From contig OY856412.1 in assembly GCA_963693085.1 (NCBI GenBank), positions 345,522,457-345,586,456 of the forward strand: a stretch of DNA of 64,000 nucleotides, read 5' to 3'. Shown here piece after piece: positions 22,713 through 32,466 of the stretch; the stretch's first letter is position 1, and each line of letters starts with the position of its first letter. The notes under the pieces are model-generated. The model was not told where the DNA came from and ran no database searches. It saw nothing but the letters and a program-made list of their open reading frames with translations. The position numbers and the translations under genes were made by a program. The stretch comes from Alisma plantago-aquatica. Its lineage: Eukaryota; Streptophyta; Magnoliopsida; Alismatales; Alismataceae.

Positions 22713-24419
22713 CTAAGTTTGAGGTTTTGGGATCCAAACTAAGTCGGACTCCTTAGTCTTGTAGGGGCATGGAAAACAATAATGTCCAAGACATAAGCAG
22801 AATTTGCAAGTAATAGAGTCAACTTCATTTCTTTTTCTAGCCATTGTGTTTTTGGGTACAAACATAGTTTGGGTCTTTTTGGGTTGATTTTTCTTTGGAA
22901 CATATCCCAAACCTTTTCTTCCATTGAAGACAGTACCAACTCTCAATATGTTGTCAAGAATATCTTTTCTTCTTAACTCATAAAGTTCTTTTTGCAACTT
23001 AGCAATGTCATTCATCTTCTTATGTATATCTTTTCTTGCTTGGTTTAAATCAGAAAACAATGAATCCTTTTCTTTTACAATATTATCATAGTCCGGATGG
23101 TTGCACAAGATAGGTTGAGTTTGAAAATCTTGTAGTTTGGCTAACAACTCAGTCTTTTCTTTTGATAGAAGATCAACATTGGTTTCCAAAGTGAGTAGCT
23201 TTCTAGTGCAATCATCTAAAGATGTTTTTAAAGATACATTTTCAAGATCAATTTTGTTCTTTTCAGAAGAAAGTTCATCTAATTTGGCAATGAGCTCATT
23301 ATTTGATTTTATAGCCTTCTTTAGTTTCTTCTTGGCATCAACATACTTATCATGAGTTTCTTGTAAACTAGTAATTAACTCTTCTTTAGGAAGATCAACT
23401 AGGCTTACCTCTTGAGAGTCTTCATTTTCTTCTCTTGCCATTAGACATTCCACTTTCTCTTCTCCGCTTTCACTGTCACTTGACTCATCCCATGCAGCTT
23501 TATAGGCTTTTTCTCCTTTCTTCTTATGTGATCTTTTCTTTCCCTTCTTTGCTTTGGGACATTCATTTTTGAGATGCCCTTTCTTCCCACATTCAAAGCA
23601 CCTGGGAGTAGAGGAACTAGAAATTTTGTTAGATTTAAACCTTTTGTACTTCTTACCGTTGACGATCAAGGCTTCTTCTTCTTCTTCTTCACTTGATTCC
23701 TCACTTTCTTGTGTGACGACTTTTGAGGCTTTGAGAGCCACATCCTTCTTCTTCCCACTTTGATGTTCACGTTCTCTTCTTTCTTCCTCTTCTAGATCTG
23801 CTTCATGAGCTTCTAAATTACCAATGAGTTGTTCCATTTTGCGGCGAGTGAAGTCGTTTGCTTCTGCAATGGATGTCACCTTTGGCTTGTATTTTGGAGG
23901 AAGTGATCGAAGAATTTTTGATACCTGATCTTCCTCAAGGACAGGTTTTCCTAAGGCACTTAAACCATTAACAATAGTAGAGAATTTTGAATACATTTCA
24001 CTAATAGATTCATTAGGATCCATACGAAAATGTTCAAGCTTTGTTTTAAGAAGGCTAATTTTAGAATTTTTGACTTGGGCTGTACCGTCATAAGTGATAG
24101 ACAATCTATGCCAAATATCATACGCTGTATCACAATTTGATATTCTATTAAATTCTCCTACAGAAATAGAACAATATAAAATGCTTACAGCTTTTGCGTT
24201 CATTTGGGCCTGTTTTACCGTGTTTGCATCCCATTCCGCAAAGTCATTTTGAGGGAATTCATAAGGAGTAGATACCATTCTCCATAGATTCCAGTTGACG
24301 CCTTGGAAGTAGAACTGCATCCTTCTCTTCCAGTATTGGTAGTTTGTTCCATCGAACGCCGGCGGCCTAGCAACAAGAGTCCCTTCAATGTTGAGGTTGT
24401 TGAGCATTCCATCACCCAT
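22713..24419 (-). CDS. Sirevirus Gag polyprotein, open
   Basis: 568 codons from ATG at 24419, placed 37 bp after the tRNA-binding site. The N-terminal half is the copia gag domain (FDGTNYQYWKRRM, then SLPPKYKPKVTSI near residue 172). A CCHC zinc knuckle spans residues 274-287 (CFECGKKGHLKNEC). It is followed by Lys/Glu-rich sequence and a predicted coiled coil at about 340-490, a hallmark of Sirevirus gag. A second Cys/His cluster lies at 538-553 (CKFCLCLGHYCFPC). Gag forms the cytoplasmic particle that packages element RNA. The frame is intact while pol is broken, so it could still be expressed. It would normally continue into pol, but here a stop and a different frame separate them. Confidence 0.9.
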   Translation of the reverse strand: MGDGMLNNLNIEGTLVARPPAFDGTNYQYWKRRMQFYFQGVNWNLWRMVSTPYEFPQNDFAEWDANTVKQAQMNAKAVSILYCSISVGEFNRISNCDTAYDIWHRLSITYDGTAQVKNSKISLLKTKLEHFRMDPNESISEMYSKFSTIVNGLSALGKPVLEEDQVSKILRSLPPKYKPKVTSIAEANDFTRRKMEQLIGNLEAHEADLEEEERREREHQSGKKKDVALKASKVVTQESEESSEEEEEEALIVNGKKYKRFKSNKISSSSTPRCFECGKKGHLKNECPKAKKGKKRSHKKKGEKAYKAAWDESSDSESGEEKVECLMAREENEDSQEVSLVDLPKEELITSLQETHDKYVDAKKKLKKAIKSNNELIAKLDELSSEKNKIDLENVSLKTSLDDCTRKLLTLETNVDLLSKEKTELLAKLQDFQTQPILCNHPDYDNIVKEKDSLFSDLNQARKDIHKKMNDIAKLQKELYELRRKDILDNILRVGTVFNGRKGLGYVPKKNQPKKTQTMFVPKNTMARKRNEVDSITCKFCLCLGHYCFPCPYKTKESDLVWIPKPQT

Positions 24420-24455
24420 TTCTTCAAGACCTTGTTAGGGTTCCTTGAAGCCTCA

Positions 24456-24466
24456 CTCTGATACCA
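24456..24466 (-). other. primer-binding site of Sirevirus
   Basis: ctctgatacca on the plus strand (TGGTATCAGAG on the minus) lies two bases from the LTR edge at 24469 and matches the 3' end of initiator methionine tRNA. Confidence 0.88.
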
Positions 24467-24468
24467 AT

Positions 24469-25888
24469 TGAAAACTACTAGAGGGGGGGTGAATAGAGTT
24501 TTATAAAGTTTTTAATAATAATTTAAACTCAAACAACCACAATGAAAATATTGGACAAGGAGACACAGGGTTTAGAGTGGTTCCAACTATAGCAAATACT
24601 ATAGCCGTCAGTCCACTACCCGGTTGCTTACCCAACCGGAATTTGAAAAGAAATTTATTTTATTACCTCGCAAGGAATTTACATATAATACAATCTCTTT
24701 TCCCAAACCCTTCAAGCAACCTTCACCTAGAAGTAATCCCCAACCTTGAAGCAGCCTTCCCTTGAAGTAGATGCACCAACTCCCGTTGCACCAGCCTTCT
24801 GAAGTAGCTTCCCTTGCGATAGCCTTCTTGAAGTAGCTTGAAGTCCCCTTCTCCACCTGAGAAGTAAACCCTCTCCTATCAGCAGCCTCCAACCCTAGGA
24901 GTAGCAAGGAGAGTACAAATAATAAAAAGAGAACAAGAAAGAAAAAGGAAATTACAACTTATCCTTTAAGCCCAAGGCTTGATATGCCTAGATCAAGCGT
25001 ATAGATCTCCTAGCCAAGTGTGTGAACTTGTGATTGCTGTGGGTAGGAGAATCTAGCCTATAGGACACGATATTGAGCTAAGGAGAATGTAGACCAATGA
25101 TCACAGTGCTCAAATTGCTTGCAACAGATTGCTCAAGTATGCTCACGTGTATTCTCAAGTGTAACAAGTGAGTTTTAGTGTCCTATGGCTTGTCCTATTT
25201 ATAGGAATGGCCTAAGTATGCTTAAGGACGTTCTAGACAACTTCTAGGGGTTTCTAAGTGCTTAACTAGCTGTTAGGTACAAGTTTGTTGCTTTTGCAAT
25301 GGCTAATTACTTTACTCTGCAGTTTCTGTCAGAGATCGTCTCGGTCGATAAATGGTCGACCGAGACACCTACTCGGTCGAAGTTTTGTCGATCGACAGGC
25401 TCTCTGAATCAAGTGATTTGCAACGTCTATCTCCAACTGCCAACTAACTTGTCAGTTGTGTCTAACAGCTACTTTGGATCTTTCTCGGTCGAGAAGATTG
25501 TCGACCGAGAGTGTCTCGGTCGAGGCGTTTGTCGACCGAGAAGGATCCTGTTTTAAGGTTTCAATTTAAACACTAATTGTATGTGTGAGTGTGCAAAGGT
25601 GATCCTATTCGAATGGGATGACTTGTCTAACTATGGTGTTTAGCTAGGGAAAATCTAACGCTTGATTTACATGCAATTCTAAGTACTTGTACATTATATT
25701 TTTGTACAAGTTTTTACAACATTGATTACATTGCATGAAAAATATAAATATGTGAGCTTGTGGATTTTCCCTAGTTGCTTTGTCATCCATCTTTGTCCTG
25801 CACACTCAAGTAGCACATTAGATCAAAAGGAATGAAATGTTTGTCATAATGAAAACAAAGGGATTTATAGATGTCCATTTAGCCAACA
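24469..25888 (-). repeat. 5' LTR of Sirevirus (promoter copy)
   Basis: 1,420 bp, collinear with 17326-18745. Array 25340-25548, TATA box 25195-25204. As the 5' copy it would drive transcription of gag and pol leftward. Confidence 0.93.
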
Positions 25889-25893
25889 AATCA

Positions 25894-27534
25894 TACCTCT
25901 TTCCACTTTTTTCCCATATTTTATCATTGTTTTCAATTTCTTTCTTAATAAAGAAATTTTAATTGATCTTTTCTTTTCTTATTGCATTACTTTTGCAACT
26001 TTTGAATCCTTGGAACCCAAGGAACCCAAGTGGCACGAAATCAAACTTCGGATAACATTCCTTTGCCTTCTAGAGGTTTCAACATCTTTCTTTTCTCCAT
26101 TCTCTTATTTACACCTTTAATAATGGATTTTCCTTTGTCTTTTCCTTGTTATTGGGCCCAATACCCAATAAAGCCCACAAAACAACCAACAAGGCTATTG
26201 TAAACGAATTTTTTTTTTCAAAACAAATTATATCATTATTTGTTCAAATATCTTTAATAGGAGAAATTACATTTCTCACCAAAAGAACCCAAAAATTTGG
26301 GGTTGTAACACAAATGGTTTTGAGTATGTTTGTAGAAATGAATATAGGAAGAAGAAGTAGGGAACTATATTTGTTAAATCAAATTCCAATTAATTTTTCT
26401 CTATTTACCATGTTATTTGGTATGATTTTTGTAGATTTGGTCACTTGCTTTCTCATGCCCATTTAAGAGAAAGAGTGATACAAACAAGGTTTAGGTTCCA
26501 AGAACGTCTCTAGATGAGGTTTTAAAAGACATTGATCTTTAAGTGATAACTTTTTATCCTATTTTATTTATTGCATTAATTTTGGTCAATTTTTCTATTA
26601 ATGTCTAATTTTGCAATCGATGTCTAATATGCAATCAGTTGGAAGAGATGTTTGTGATTTTTCTAGATTAATTGTTCTAGAAGAGTGTGTCTTGGTCAAA
26701 ATACAGTTTGACCAAGGAGTAGTTCGATTAAAATTTTGTTTGCTAATTTTTTTTGTCTTTCTTGCGATAAGAATTTAGATTTTGTTTAATTCATTCTTCT
26801 ATGATCTTTATAGTCTAAGATCAATTGGTATACATGTTGCAATGTTTTCCTTAATTCTTAAATAGATATCCTTGTCTTAGTTGTTTTTTACTGGTTTTAG
26901 CTCGTTTTATGAGTATGAGATTTAATGGAAGGTCATATTTTTTTATTTATGTTTATATATATGCTATTTCTTTAAGGGATTCACTATTTCATTTGTAGGA
27001 TTAACATGCCCTAATATTGTCTTTGAGGGATTTTATTTTTTTCTTCTTTATGACACTCTTTATCATGAGTACTTGGCATTCCTTGCATAGTAATTGATAT
27101 ATCTTTCAAAAACATCATAGTTTAGTTTTCTTGTATCTCTTAGACAATGATGAACTTAACGCTTCTTATCATTCTCTAAGATAATTATTTTTTATTGTTT
27201 GTGACTAATATGACCTCTTTACCATGAAGGACTTAGAATTCTTCCCATTGATATCAAGACATACTTATCAAATTTTACTTGATTTAATTGTGTATTCTCT
27301 ATATATCTTACCCTATTTTTATCTTTTTCATGTGTATGAGGTTTCCTCTCCATATGATTACTAGTTTGAGGGGGAGTTTAGAAAGTACTGCCACATTTTT
27401 TACTTTGACAACATGGGATAAAAACTCATGAGAAAATTTTTCTTTATATTAAAAACAAATGATATGATGATCTTACTTTGGCCATCTAAAATTTCTCTTT
27501 TGGAAATATTTGTCAGTTTAAGAAAGAGGGATAT
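25894..27534. other. unassigned decayed sequence
   Basis: AT-rich with no convincing ORF. A small ttggtcaaaatacagtttgaccaa palindrome sits near 26692-26716, and a purine-rich tagtttgagggggagttt near 27362 resembles copia polypurine tracts. Probably old copia 3' sequence. Confidence 0.35.
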
Positions 27535-28860
27535 TGTCAGTTTTTTGTATATTCTACACTCTAATTTTGATTATGAAAATATTTCCCATTTGTGTTACTA
27601 ATGTGTCAATTAGTATGTCGAGTGATAAGGAACATAGACAAGATCTAAAAAAAATGAATATTAAATGATATGTGTGTTTGGATGCATTACTTTATGTTGT
27701 ACCTAGATTATGCAATGTATACATGAAAATTGTACAAGTTGATCAAATAAGGTATGAACAAGTGATGAATGATTTAAGAATAATTAAAAACATGTTTTAG
27801 AATTATATACACCCATAAGATTTCTTTAAAATTTTCCCAAATTAATTTAGCCATTTTCCAAAATTGAAAACCTATTGGGACAAAGTGTATTCTGTTGAAT
27901 AATAATTTGACTGAAATGTATTGTAGTCAATATTTATATCGACCATGACACATACATTACACAAAAAGAGGTCCTAGAAGTCTTCCAGCCAAACTATTAC
28001 TTGACCAGTTGTGTATTGGTCGAATCATAGTTTGACAGAGGGTAGTTACGTGGAAAAAGCTACTAATGTGCAATTGGACATTTTGATCCCACCAAGTTAT
28101 CCTTTAAATATTTGTTCACACTAAACTCATCCTAAAAACACACAACAACTAACTTAGCTATTACTAAGTGTTATGTATATATATGAGTGATATTTTTACA
28201 TCCAAATTAAACTTTACATGTTATCTATATCAAGCTTAAAAATATATTTTGCCACATTTAGTTGCTCCCAAGCAAGCCCAAAGTTAGACTAGATCTAGTG
28301 ATCTACTCAACCAAATATAGACTTGCCTAAAATCATGTAGATTTGATAATCACTTGTTCATAGTGATACAACTGAATATCTGGTGAAGATTGTGTTGTAC
28401 TTTTCTTATTTATCCATTTTGGTTCATTGGTTCATCCTACTTCCTCTGAGAAGGTTGTCGTTAGAGATACTTGTTTAAGAAAGTTGTGTTCAAAGGTGGT
28501 GAAGGAAGGTTTTGATCTTATCTATATACGACTATCCTCTGGAATCCCGCAAGGAAGCCAACAAGTCATACATGTGGATGAAAAGGAGGTTGGTCATGAG
28601 CCACAAAAGACACCAATATTTGTAATATGTTTAGGTCTAGAAAGGAATAATTTCTAGTTCACAAACCCCAGTCGGAAACAACTAAGTAGTGGATATATGC
28701 CATTTCAACAAAGAACCATTACAAATCTTGTGTCTTTTGTGTTCACACACTTGTGGCTTACTAAATTTAATCTCTGATACATGTATTTTTAGGAAACTTG
28801 CTATTAACCTTCCTTGTATTTATGTTTCGGTAGTCATGTCAGATTTCTCTATTCATGCTT
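27535..28860 (+). mobile_element. possible decayed copia LTR
   Basis: A TG edge (tgtcag at 27535) follows a purine run (agaaagagggatat). Within it are ttgaccagttgtgtattggtcga near 28000, and near 28640-28740 a segment like the end of copia LTRs (aaccattacaaatcttgtgtcttttgtg). The other edge is undefined and no matching partner LTR was found. Confidence 0.3.
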
Positions 28861-28865
28861 CCCTC

Positions 28866-29097
28866 TAGAACTTTCAATGTCTTGTATGATTTGAGCATGA
28901 TCAACATGTACTATCGAGAATCAGGTAATAATCATTCATTAGTTGTGAAAATTATCCTAGTTTACTTGAGAAGAACAAAAAATAAATTATTGATATATAG
29001 AAGTGAAAAAGATTTACTTTTAAAGTGCTTCACTTATGCAAATATCCAAGAAAAAAGGACAATTTCGGATCACAATCAGGATTTGTGTTTTTCCTGA
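28866..29097 (+). pseudogene. copia RT/RNase H junction fragment
   Basis: An 80-codon open piece reads YDLSMINMYYRESGNNHSL, VVKIILVYLRRTKNKLLIY, then CFTYANIQEKRTISDHNQD. This matches the copia segment after YVDD (HW-AVKNILKYLRRTKD, YTDA-F, D-KS-SG). The Asp of YTDA is Tyr here, so the RNase H site is damaged. It is the only coding trace of a plus-strand copia in this region. The flanks are not recognisable. Confidence 0.65.
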
Positions 29098-29214
29098 CGG
29101 AGATGTATGATGGAAGACTTTTGAGCAGAGAATGTTGGGGAATAAGGATGACTAATAAGGTAGTAGAAAAAAAATAGATTCCCCTATTCCTTTACCAACA
29201 ATTCACATCAACAA

Positions 29215-30241
29215 CTATGTATTCATGAAAGGGATAACAAGAGATATACCTAGTCTTGGAGCAAGTTTAGCAATAACTCTTGTACGCTGATGTTTACACT
29301 TCACAAGCTGCACATGGATAATTGTCAGGAACAACCTCCTGGTGTAGCTCCATGGATGATGTGGTTGTTGCCATCCTATCGTGGAGGCCACAACCTCCAC
29401 GCATCTATGTAGTAAACATGGGCCACCAAGATCTCCTTGGTTCTCTAGCATAGCCAACAGGAAGTATTCACTCCTTTCAATGTCAACATGCTAGTGTTGA
29501 CTTCCTCTCCCTTGTTGTCTCTTCCTTATTGTCTCTCTCTTTCACATGTAAGATTTGCTCGGGCTCTCTAGCTACCACAAGTAGTAGATGAAAACAATTG
29601 TCAGAGATTATTATTGTGTCTTTTGAAATCCTTGACTACACCCCATATTTATAGGATGGCCATGAGCAAGGTTCCCAGATAAATAGGGAGATGAATAGAG
29701 AATTTTTCCAAAATTATTGTCTGATCTGAATCATGAATAGGTCGATTCACATTTAAAAAGTTGGGTTCCTATCTGAATCGGTCAGTTCAACACTTGAACC
29801 CATCATTTCACATGCAAATTACTCAATTCAACATTTACTTCACTTGATTTTTTATTCCCAAATATATTGGTTTTCAATCTGACGATAAATGCACGACATG
29901 ATGTCAACATCAATCCTTGATCCAGTCATAATAATTTCTCAACTAGTCATTTCACATCTGAAACAGGTGAGTCATATCATAAAATGGTCAGTTCATTTCT
30001 AAAATGACTGATTCATATTCTAAACTGGGTGGTTCACTTCTAAACTGATCGCTTCAAATTCCAATTCTGCAAATGTACAAAAAATTTTGTTTAAAATGAA
30101 CACATGAGTAAACTCCTTTTTAGGTGCATCATATGCATGTGACCTTATAGGTACCAAACTAGGTTGACAGTGTATGTCCATGACTAATCTATGACATAAC
30201 AAGCAATGAGAGGTATCTAGAAATACATGATTACTACCCAA
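29215..30241 (-). mobile_element. Tork-like copia LTR, part left of CACTA insertion
   Basis: Collinear with 12280-13253: TATA box (plus strand atatttatag, 29646-29656), motif cluster 29740-30060, then the ggtatctag..tactaccca block. It is interrupted at 30241 by the CACTA element and resumes at 39959. The ORF on the minus strand at 29215-29457 lies wholly in this repeat. Confidence 0.65.
30239..30241. repeat. 3-bp target-site duplication of CACTA element, left
   Basis: caa precedes the CACTA terminus; the right copy is 39959-39961. The paralogous empty site near 13253 reads ctacccaagtaattgg with a single caa. Confidence 0.92.
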
Positions 30242-30255
30242 CACTACTACAGAAA
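30242..30255. repeat. left terminal inverted repeat
   Basis: CACTACTACAGAAA, identical to the complement of the right end at 39945-39958 over 14 bp. Confidence 0.95.
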
Positions 30256-30261
30256 TAGCAT

Positions 30262-30690
30262 TCAGTGTCGCTTTTCTGGGCATCAGTTATTAAGGAAAAC
30301 TGACGCCTATCATATAACTGCGTCGGTTGTTTAAGCAAACCGACGTCTATATCCGAAGACCAGCCAGACACGAGTACCGCTTTGTATTCGGCATCGGTTG
30401 ACAATAACAAACCGATGCCTAAAAGCTCCCGCGAAATCCAATTTTCGAGCGAAAAGAAAAAGTGTCACATACAGCGTCGGTTATTTAAATAGCCACCAAT
30501 GCCTATGTGTGATGAAACTTTGCGCAAAAAGTGTCACTTTCAGCGTCGGTTTGTTATTGTCAACCGACGCCGAACGTGGTTCCTGCCAAACAATTTCGTG
30601 AAAATATCGTCCACTTAAGCGTCGGTTGGTTTAAACAACTGATGCTTAAGTTGTTTAGGCGTCGGTGTTGACAAACAACCGACACTATAG
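30262..30690. repeat. left subterminal repeat region of CACTA
   Basis: About ten copies of gcgtcggtt or its complement aaccgacgc, often as inverted pairs (for example gcgtcggtt...caaccgacgc near 30543-30570). In CACTA elements such subterminal motifs bind the transposase. The region ends just before the promoter. Confidence 0.85.
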
Positions 30691-31328
30691 GTGAACTTTA
30701 TATCCTGCAATCACCCGACTCTTCCCCTTTCTTCTGTTTCATCGCCTAAATAGCTCCCGCCACAACGACCCCTCTGTTGTCGCCCGACCCTCCACTCCGC
30801 CGCACCCCTCCACGACAGTGTCGTCGCGCCTTCTTCTCTGGCGCCGCCTTCTCCTCCGGTGCCTCCACGCCACCTTCTCCTCCGGTGCCTCCACGCCGGC
30901 GCCAGTTCCTCCACACCGGCCGCCGCTGCCAGGCCGACAGAAGCTGCTTCTCCACCGCCGTCACGCCACCGCTAGTGTTTAGGGTTGCTAACTGCTTCTC
31001 CGCCGCGCCGCCGGTTCGACCACAACTCCTCTCCACCACCGTCGCCCACTCTGTGCCGGTTTGACCCGCTCCTTCTCCTCTGCCTGTGCTCCTCGCCTCG
31101 CCGACGCTACCAGTGTTTTTGATGTGCGTCGCCGCCCTAGATTCTTCCAGCGTCGCCCGCCACCGTAGCTTCTTCCAGCATCGCCGCCCTAGCTTCTTCC
31201 TGCTTCATCCAGCGTCGCCCGCTGCCCTAGCTCCTTCCTCCCTACTCACGCCCGGTGCCGCCCCCTTCTTCCTGCTTCGACCACCACTGCTGGGAGCTCG
31301 CCTACTTGTCCTCCGCCGCTAAGGAAAG
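30690..31328 (+). promoter_or_regulatory. CACTA promoter and GC-rich first exon (probable 5' leader)
   Basis: A TATA-like tttatatcc near 30697 precedes a markedly C/G-rich block (30715-31320) rich in ccgcc and cttctcc. It ends with a good donor site at 31328/31329 (aaag|gtatgtaag). The matching acceptor, tgatcatag at 32465, lies two bases before the transposase ATG. I read this as a non-coding leader exon. ORFs on both strands (30777-31064, 31086-31322, minus 30746-31039) are low-complexity Pro/Arg/Ser runs. A captured host-gene fragment is the alternative. Confidence 0.5.
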
Positions 31329-32465
31329 GTATGTAAGCTGAAATAATTGGGTACTGCTGTAATGCATCGAAGTAAATATCCTATTTCTCTATTATACTAG
31401 TAATGCATGATTAGTTTTACTGATTTCCTTGCTGCTTTCAGTGATTAATGATTGGTACTACTGGTTAGTATTACTTTAGTGATTACTTTAATTCAACAAT
31501 TCGTAGTTTGTTATTTACAATTACTGATCTGCTTGCCGATTTTAATGATTAGAGATACTGATATGTATTGAAGTTCCTTATAAATATATTTTTTATATAC
31601 ACATACATGTAATTTTGTATAAAATATATGATGTAGTGTGATCTTAAATCCTAGAGTGTACCCCTTTTATTCTATGATGGTACCTATAACCCTAAATACA
31701 TCCATAAGGGTCTATTGTATCCTAAAAAAGATTTATTTCTTCCTTCTGCCCTAATTTTTATATGGATCTTAATCTTATATCGCTTACTCATAAATAAGGA
31801 AATATCCTCCCTTATGACCACCTTGATGTGTATGTCGCATATAATCCACATGTTGGACCCTAATGATACAAATTTTTTATGTTGTAAATGAATGTATGTT
31901 TCAAGTGTTGAACCTAATGTTGGACAATGAACAATGAATTTATGTCCCATATAATCCACATTGTTCTTTATATTACTTGTACATTAGTATAAATTAGAAT
32001 GAACAATCACTAAATTAAATAGTATTTGTATGGAGTCCGGCTTCATTGTAGATATCTATTATTGTGTTTGGTGGCCTAGAAACCCGTCCAAGATTGACTC
32101 ATTAGGAGTAAATCTTGGATAGTCCCCGGTTTGGGACTGTTCTTGAACACCTAATCTCACTTAGGATGTAAGTGTATAATGTGTATTGGGTTTTCGAGAA
32201 AATTTCGGTAGCATTTCCCCGTTTGTTCTCTAAGTACATATGTACTTAGAGAACAACGGGGAAATGCTGCCAAAATTTTCTCAAAAACCCAATACACATT
32301 ATACACTTACTAGTGAGATTAGGTGTTCAAGGATGGGATAAGTGGTACACATTTATTATATATAAGAATGACATCACATTATACACTTAGGATGTAAGTG
32401 TATACCCTAATCTTTTCCTAATATATACTTGTTTCCTAATATATACTTGTTTTCTCTGATCATAG
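31329..32465 (+). other. first intron of CACTA transposase transcript
   Basis: Inferred from the donor gtatgtaag at 31329 and the acceptor catag at 32465. It is AT-rich and contains a long hairpin at 32143-32330. The minus-strand ORF 31684-31959 has no support. Confidence 0.5.
32143..32330. repeat. near-perfect 97/91-nt inverted repeat without loop
   Basis: The left arm (32143-32239) and right arm (32240-32330) meet at the palindrome gtacatatgtac. By eye they differ at about three substitutions and two small indels (5 and 1 nt). A piece of the left arm, cacttaggatgtaagtgtata, recurs at about 32383. RNA from either strand would form a long hairpin. Confidence 0.88.
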
Positions 32466-32466
32466 A

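Larger units (their letters stand above)
17326..25888 (-). mobile_element. complete Ty1/copia Sirevirus-type retrotransposon
   Basis: An 8,563-bp element on the minus strand. It has two 1,420-bp LTRs, a 5-bp duplication AATCA, an initiator-Met tRNA binding site next to the right LTR and a polypurine tract next to the left LTR. The order of genes is gag, protease, integrase, reverse transcriptase, RNase H, the copia order. The long LTRs and a gag with an extended Lys/Glu-rich coiled-coil C-terminus point to the Sirevirus lineage. By eye the LTRs differ at about 34 of 1,420 positions (about 2.4%), so insertion was fairly recent relative to its neighbours. Gag is open, but pol carries a frameshift and nonsense codons, so the copy is not autonomous. 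Confidence 0.93.

Noticed and set aside
30746..31322. Pro/Arg-rich ORFs on both strands
   Set aside because: Low-complexity translation of a GC-rich block that is better explained as a non-coding leader exon.
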